This document shows positions 59,297 through 64,000 of a stretch of 64,000 bases of DNA, in pieces. The position numbers were made by a program, and so were the translations under genes. Each line of letters begins with the position of its first letter. Within the stretch, counting starts at the first letter, position 1. The notes under the pieces are model-generated. The model had not been told where the DNA came from, did not search any database, and saw only the letters and a list, made by a program, of their open reading frames with translations. The DNA comes from SAR324 cluster bacterium. Its GTDB lineage: Bacteria > SAR324 > NAC60-12. The DNA lies in assembly GCA_015232315.1 (NCBI GenBank), contig JADFZZ010000014.1, forward strand, positions 1-64,000. The letters run 5' to 3'.

Positions 59297-61540
59297 CTAT
59301 TTTTGCGAAGTATCGGGTGGAATCAGTTGATTCAACACGATTCCAAGCTTCGTTGCCTGTATCACATGCTGGAAAAAACGGCTCTGTGATTTATTCTCGC
59401 TGACAACCTCATGAGCCATACTGGAAAGCGAACTTTCATAAGGCAAAGGCCGATCATAGACGAGAAGATTTTCCGGTTTCCTTTTCAGATCCTTCAGCGT
59501 CGTGAGCAACCAATCCTGATACTGCTCCGGAAACAGGCCTCGCCATGTTTCTTCATGAGACATGGAATCAAACGCGGTAGGCGGAAATAAGAAGTCCTGT
59601 GCCCCTTGAGCCTTGAAACAAAACAGGTCCAGATCCTCTGTCAACGCATAACAACCCCGATTCCGGGTTTTGTAGAATAACTTGTCACCCATCAGATAAA
59701 TCCATGGAGACCCCTCCCCCGCAAACATATTTTTTCCCAGCCATCCTGTGAAACCGGAAAGACCTGTGATCGCGGCAAGGGTTGGAGCCACATCAATCTG
59801 GTGGACAGGATACTGAATCCGTTTTGGATTTTTTATATTTTTTGAAATAATCGCAATGGGAATCCTGAAACGCATTTCGGTCTGTTGCAATGGAAACAAT
59901 TCTTCATGGGGCATCACGCCTATGCTGTGATCAGCCTGCAAGACAACAATCGTGTCCTCTGCCAGCGTACTGGAAAAAAACGCGTCAAAAAAATGAGCCA
60001 ATGCGCCATCCAGATATTTCAGTCGAGATAAATATGCCTGATATTCAGGAAATCCGGCTGTGTCATGAACCAGATCAGGAGGTAGAGGGCCTTCCGGAAT
60101 CATCTTGAAATAAGGATGATGGGTGCTGATGGTTAGCAGATTGGCAAACACAGGACGGTTGTTCTTTTTCAATACTTCCAGGGCTTTCAAGGACTCCAGT
60201 AAAAAGGGCTCATCTGCCAGTCCCCAATTGCCGATTTTTTGATGGATGCCTTTGCTCTCATAATATTCCCTGTCATAAAACAGTCCTGTACCATGCAGGG
60301 ATTCAAACAAATCTGAGTTATGAAATGTGCGGTCCAGGGTATTCATCCAGGTCGTTTGATAACCGGCTTCCTGAAATAACTTCTGGATGCAACGAATGTT
60401 CAGATTGGGATACGCCAGAAAAGTGGCAGGACCTTTGATGTTGGGAAGCATGGAACACAAGGTGCTGAATTGCCCTCTGACAGTTTGCCCTGCGGTAAAA
60501 CTTGAACTGTAGGCCTGCGTGAACAACATGCTGTTATTCCATAAAATTGATCTCAAGCGGGGATAAACGCGTGGTCCAATGTCAGGATGCAACAATTCGA
60601 AGGCCCGCATGCTTTCCACAAAAATGACAATCACATTGACTGGTTTATCTTCAGAAAGTCCAAATTGCTGTCTCAAATCATGCATTTGAACTGGATTTCG
60701 GTCCATGTGACGCCAGAGTGGCCATTGGGTGTCTGAAACCGGGGGTTCCTTGAACTGGTGTCCTGATTCCTCAAAATCGGCATCATCATAATCCCGGAAA
60801 GACGCCAGCATTTTCCCCGCGGGTGAGAGCCAGACAGGGTCCAGGCTGGCTGGATCTTCAGGGTCGGCACGTTCCAGCACCCGATCATCTCCAACCATTT
60901 CTTCAACCCATGATTTGATCACATGATCACTCAGCATATTGCTTCGGGCAACATTGATCCATAGGGGAAATCGTCCAATCAGATAGATTAGGACAATATT
61001 CAACAGCAACATTTTCCAGGAGACCGGATACCGCTTTTGCTTTTTGTGAATCCGTTTGATGAGCAGACAACTCAGGATGGCCGCCAGACATAATACAATA
61101 CTGAGTATCATTGGCGGTGTCATGGCCAGTGACGCTGTAGAATCACTGACCGCTAGCAGATCTTGCCAGTGGAGTTGCACGACCCACCATTCCAGCCTGG
61201 TTTTAAAAAAGCGGAAATGAATGACATTCGAAAATGTCGCAAGCCAGACAAATATAGCTCCCGGAACCCAGAACCATACGGCATTCATTCTTGAGAGGAC
61301 CTGCAACCCATAACTGAAGACTGTCACGGCCAACACAATAGCAATGTCATACAGCCAGCCAATATAGATATTAAAACTCCACGCCTGCGCATAACCCAGA
61401 TTCATATCCACCACAATCTGGTGTCTTAAACTCACCATAGCCCCCCAGAGTAATACCCCGGGAATCAGAAAATACAGTGAATGGGAGTTTTTCACACTTT
61501 GGTGCTTATGGTGATTTCTTAAACGATTCTGGTTCATCAT
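59297..61540 (-). CDS. LTA-synthase-like sulfatase-fold membrane enzyme (phosphoglycerol transferase type)
   Basis: The 747-residue protein has five N-terminal membrane helices and a large periplasmic alkaline-phosphatase-superfamily domain. VNVIVIFVESMRAFEL holds the metal-site Glu; the nucleophile is Thr353 in SSFTAGQTVRGQFST, as in LtaS (T in the TxRGEF motif). Later VFANLLTISTHHPYFKMIPE and DTIVVLQADHSIG give further metal ligands. In Gram-negative bacteria such enzymes (OpgB-like) put phosphoglycerol on glucans or other envelope glycans. It follows the GT39 gene by 36 bp, suggesting joint envelope glycan modification. Confidence 0.85.
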   Translation of the reverse strand: MMNQNRLRNHHKHQSVKNSHSLYFLIPGVLLWGAMVSLRHQIVVDMNLGYAQAWSFNIYIGWLYDIAIVLAVTVFSYGLQVLSRMNAVWFWVPGAIFVWLATFSNVIHFRFFKTRLEWWVVQLHWQDLLAVSDSTASLAMTPPMILSIVLCLAAILSCLLIKRIHKKQKRYPVSWKMLLLNIVLIYLIGRFPLWINVARSNMLSDHVIKSWVEEMVGDDRVLERADPEDPASLDPVWLSPAGKMLASFRDYDDADFEESGHQFKEPPVSDTQWPLWRHMDRNPVQMHDLRQQFGLSEDKPVNVIVIFVESMRAFELLHPDIGPRVYPRLRSILWNNSMLFTQAYSSSFTAGQTVRGQFSTLCSMLPNIKGPATFLAYPNLNIRCIQKLFQEAGYQTTWMNTLDRTFHNSDLFESLHGTGLFYDREYYESKGIHQKIGNWGLADEPFLLESLKALEVLKKNNRPVFANLLTISTHHPYFKMIPEGPLPPDLVHDTAGFPEYQAYLSRLKYLDGALAHFFDAFFSSTLAEDTIVVLQADHSIGVMPHEELFPLQQTEMRFRIPIAIISKNIKNPKRIQYPVHQIDVAPTLAAITGLSGFTGWLGKNMFAGEGSPWIYLMGDKLFYKTRNRGCYALTEDLDLFCFKAQGAQDFLFPPTAFDSMSHEETWRGLFPEQYQDWLLTTLKDLKRKPENLLVYDRPLPYESSLSSMAHEVVSENKSQSRFFQHVIQATKLGIVLNQLIPPDTSQK

Positions 61541-61576
61541 TTTTCATTCTTCAGAATATGGCCTGTGAACATCTCC

Positions 61577-63253
61577 TCAAAAGCCAGATTCACGCTGAAT
61601 TGAATCTTGGCCCACAGAATAAACTTCAAGAGTTCTGACAACCCGATGATTGCTTTCTGTGACCACATCGCCGAGATACTGTAATGGTGCTGTGAATTTT
61701 TGGGCAAAATGTTCACGAGCACGCTCACATTTTGGCAAATCACAGACGAATATTGAATTGTTGTTGAGAACATCTTCATCGAGACTCCATTGATTCCGTT
61801 CAGGTTTTTCCAGACTGTGAGGCCATGGAAAATCCGGGAGATAAAACGAAAGAGCCCCGCCAAGTTGATATTCCTTGCTGATCACATAACGTGGCATTGG
61901 CAATTGATTTTTTTTCAGTAACTCAACAATCGCATTTGCAGTTTCAGGCCAACCCAGCATTGGAGCGACCGGATCACTTAAGGTTCGCATGGCGGCACGT
62001 TGGATCAATGGCGAATACCGCTGAAAGTCTTCGTCTGACAAGCGCGATTGAAGCTCTTTGAAAAATGGTTCTGCGCCATAATAACGCGCTTTCATCGTTT
62101 TGAGTTCCTGCTGAACATTTTCGGGAACCCCTTTCCGTTGCAACCATGTATAGTTTTCCAGTTTGTACTGCATCACATCACCCAGCGGATGAAACACATG
62201 CAGGATCGCGACACCAATAAGCAACAGGTTGAACACAATCCCAAGCGCCAGCATCCAGCGTGTTTTAGCAGTCGCTACGGATTCCGCCAGAATTTTTCCG
62301 GCAAGAATCATGAACCCCAGATAGCTGACATTGACCCAATGCGGATCAGCAATATCGCCCCGAAAACTCATCATTGTAAAAAAAATCAACGGAAAGGATG
62401 AAACAACGATAATGACCGATTCCGGCGAACTCCCGTTGGCAAACATGGATCTTTTCTTCCATAAATTTTGAAAACACCACCAGGACCAGACCGGGGAAAA
62501 CAACATTAAATGCCCCAATGTGAAAAATATCGCGTTTTGTCCCAACGGGGCTCCCGACAATCCTCGTTTGAACTGAAATAAAAACGACACCCAGTGATTT
62601 TGATAATTCCACCACAGCACAGGTGTAAAAATGATCAACGAGACCAGACCGGCCACATAGAGCCACGGATTGAGCCATTGTCGGCGAAGGGGTTTATAAA
62701 GCAGGAAATGAATTCCCATCCCCATATAAAACAGCAGTGTGATGTATTTGGATAGCGCTCCCAACCCAGCGATAACACCAATCCCCATGAGCCATCGAAT
62801 TTTTTGGGTCTGATGGTAACGAACCAGAAAATACAAATTGATGAGCCAGAAAATCAGATAGGCCTGGTCAATGTGTAGAAAAATACTGCCCAAGGTGAAA
62901 TAAAGTGTGGAACAGAGCAACAGGAGCGTCATCAGTCCAGCGGTTGTTCCAAAAAGGCGGACACTGATTCCATAAGCCAAAACACAGATCAGTAGATTGT
63001 AGATCTGGGATCCGACCTCAAGGCTCATTTCATGGTTTCCGCCTAACAATGTGATTGTGCGGAAAACCCAGGCGACCATCGGGGGATGTTCATAGTAGGA
63101 CCAGGCAAGGAAACGGGACCAAACCCAATGGTCCAGCATATCCGGGTGGGGGTGAATGAACAGATTCAGAATAAAAAAGAACAAAAAATGAAATCCCAGC
63201 ACGGCAACAGCGATTTTGGGAGAGCGACCTGGTGACATAAAAAAAGTATTCAT
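61577..63253 (-). CDS. ArnT-like glycosyltransferase (GT39/GT83 type)
   Basis: The 558-residue protein has about twelve membrane helices in its first 400 residues and a C-terminal periplasmic domain. DMLDHWVWSRFLAWSYYEHP PMVAW has the Asp and Glu-His-Pro-Pro sequence typical of ArnT-like polyprenyl-phosphate-sugar transferases (D...E..H...P.). The first periplasmic loop follows directly. It would transfer a sugar from undecaprenyl-phosphate to lipid A or another envelope glycan. The acceptor is not known. CAGGATGTGA precedes ATG 63253. The LTA-synthase-like gene follows. Confidence 0.8.
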   Translation of the reverse strand: MNTFFMSPGRSPKIAVAVLGFHFLFFFILNLFIHPHPDMLDHWVWSRFLAWSYYEHPPMVAWVFRTITLLGGNHEMSLEVGSQIYNLLICVLAYGISVRLFGTTAGLMTLLLLCSTLYFTLGSIFLHIDQAYLIFWLINLYFLVRYHQTQKIRWLMGIGVIAGLGALSKYITLLFYMGMGIHFLLYKPLRRQWLNPWLYVAGLVSLIIFTPVLWWNYQNHWVSFLFQFKRGLSGAPLGQNAIFFTLGHLMLFSPVWSWWCFQNLWKKRSMFANGSSPESVIIVVSSFPLIFFTMMSFRGDIADPHWVNVSYLGFMILAGKILAESVATAKTRWMLALGIVFNLLLIGVAILHVFHPLGDVMQYKLENYTWLQRKGVPENVQQELKTMKARYYGAEPFFKELQSRLSDEDFQRYSPLIQRAAMRTLSDPVAPMLGWPETANAIVELLKKNQLPMPRYVISKEYQLGGALSFYLPDFPWPHSLEKPERNQWSLDEDVLNNNSIFVCDLPKCERAREHFAQKFTAPLQYLGDVVTESNHRVVRTLEVYSVGQDSIQRESGF

Positions 63254-63286
63254 TCACATCCTGAAAAAAATTAAAAACAAGCGGAC

Positions 63287-63961
63287 TTAACCTTCCATGC
63301 TCTCAGTGATGGAATATATGAGTCGGCTTTGCAAGCGAACCAGATTTGGATCAATCACCACGGCATCATCAATCGCTTCTTTCCCCTGTCTCAACAGATC
63401 CAGCACCCCTTCTCTGGTAATTTTGAACAGATCCCTGTGAACATAACCATAATGCGTCGCATTGGCGAATTCGCTCAAAACGGGAAGATCGGCTTTGGTG
63501 ACTGTGGTTTTTGAGGTCAGGCTCAGGGCTTTTTTGTAGCATGCAATGACTTTTTTATAAGTTGGAAAAAGTTTTTCCATCATACTGTAATCCCCGGCTT
63601 CAATACGCATCAGATAGTACTGAAGAGCCTGCATGTGAATCCGTCCTTCCAGCACATGAGCGTAATTTAGTTTGTCATCAATTTCTTTCATTTTATCCAC
63701 CAGTTTCAAGCCAATGGAATGCAGAACTGGTATTTGTTTAAGGATATCGATGATGATCATTAATTTTTTTAACAGAAACTGTTTTCGTTTGGAATCATCC
63801 GTTTCCGGTGTTTCAGTGGAAAAAAAGCCACTCAACGCCCGTTCCTGGTTACTGAGTTGATTCAATTCGTCCATATTGAAAGACACGGTCATCCGGGTAG
63901 ACAGAACTTTCATCAGTTCCGCCGACCTGTCCAGAAGTTCCTGGGCAATCTTCAACTCCAT
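63287..63961 (-). CDS. Helical protein of unknown function, start uncertain
   Basis: From ATG 63961 the product has 224 residues, nearly all helical, with no Cys, no signal peptide and no membrane segment. It contains long amphipathic stretches (LKIAQELLDRSAELMKVLST, FLLKKLMIIIDILKQI) and a region with TYKKVIACYKKALSLTSK. The reading frame has no stop up to the window edge at 64000 (preceding codons read LGPENVVERTYI), and no ribosome site is seen before ATG 63961 or GTG 63982. The true start may lie outside the window. No family was recognised. It lies 33 bp upstream of the glycosyltransferase gene. Confidence 0.55.
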   Translation of the reverse strand: MELKIAQELLDRSAELMKVLSTRMTVSFNMDELNQLSNQERALSGFFSTETPETDDSKRKQFLLKKLMIIIDILKQIPVLHSIGLKLVDKMKEIDDKLNYAHVLEGRIHMQALQYYLMRIEAGDYSMMEKLFPTYKKVIACYKKALSLTSKTTVTKADLPVLSEFANATHYGYVHRDLFKITREGVLDLLRQGKEAIDDAVVIDPNLVRLQSRLIYSITESMEG

Positions 63962-64000
63962 GATATAGGTGCGTTCTACCACATTTTCAGGTCCGAGTCT

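Noticed and set aside
1-64000. CRISPR array, tRNA, rRNA or intact insertion sequence
   Set aside because: No regularly spaced direct repeats, cloverleaf-like segments, rRNA-like sequence or transposase genes were seen in the gaps. A covariance search with tRNA and Rfam models would be decisive.

Overview
The window reads as a chromosomal segment of a Gram-negative bacterium of moderate GC content. Signs of an outer membrane are many predicted lipoproteins, a TPR/beta-barrel outer-membrane protein, a GspK pseudopilin, a SPOR-domain protein and a four-component TRAP transporter with a TatT lipoprotein. Very large kinase/AAA/GAF/phosphatase fusions, TatT-type TRAP systems and an alcohol-forming fatty acyl-CoA reductase recall deltaproteobacteria or the SAR324 group. 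That placement is an inference; no rRNA, tRNA or ribosomal protein gene is present to test it. No CRISPR array, intact insertion sequence or prophage is visible.

Layout. 0-9.5 kb (+): the tail of a PD-(D/E)XK protein, an SNF2 helicase paired with a SWIM zinc-finger protein, then a large Ig-repeat subtilisin-like lipoprotein followed by a small exported protein resembling a detached subtilase prodomain, and a DUF1275 membrane protein. 9.5-14.3 kb (-): fatty acyl-CoA reductase, HemW-like radical SAM protein, EamA exporter and a 59-residue protein with a hairpin-rich leader. 14.8-17.8 kb (+): two paralogous exported TPR proteins, the second with a beta-barrel, and a three-repeat lipoprotein. 18-21.8 kb (-): TatT-DctP-DctQ-DctM TRAP operon. 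22-27.3 kb: envelope proteins, a FadR-like regulator with an acyl-CoA dehydrogenase-like protein, and the remnant of a nucleotide cyclase tail. 27.3-38.2 kb (-): a long same-strand series, DUF255 thioredoxin-domain protein, hflX, nitrilase, murA, RDD, gspK, mntA-hepT toxin-antitoxin, birA, coaX, SPOR protein. 38.4-45 kb: a membrane-anchored fibre-like protein and a 1759-residue kinase/AAA/GAF/SpoIIE-phosphatase protein. 45-52.7 kb (mostly +): a heme-copper oxidase subunit I homologue that has lost its O2-reduction ligands, a subunit III homologue, an SLC12-type transporter, a J-domain/HEAT/MshEN-like fusion, a STAS protein and small envelope proteins. 52.7-64 kb (-): a compact operon of MBL/cNMP-binding protein, STAS protein, tyrosine recombinase and histidine kinase, preceded by an LTA-synthase-like enzyme, an ArnT-like glycosyltransferase and an unrecognised protein.

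The most unusual material is (1) the degenerate oxidase operon at 45.3-49.7 kb, (2) the tyrosine recombinase embedded in a signalling operon at 52.7-59.2 kb, (3) the subtilase with its prodomain apparently encoded in trans at 4.3-8.7 kb, (4) five GTAG-headed palindromes in intergenic DNA, three of them between convergent genes, and (5) a pair of diverged ~65-bp repeats at 38.2 and 45.2 kb. Signalling genes suggest a partner-switching network: a SpoIIE-type phosphatase fused to a Ser/Thr kinase, and two STAS proteins, one beside a cNMP-binding protein.
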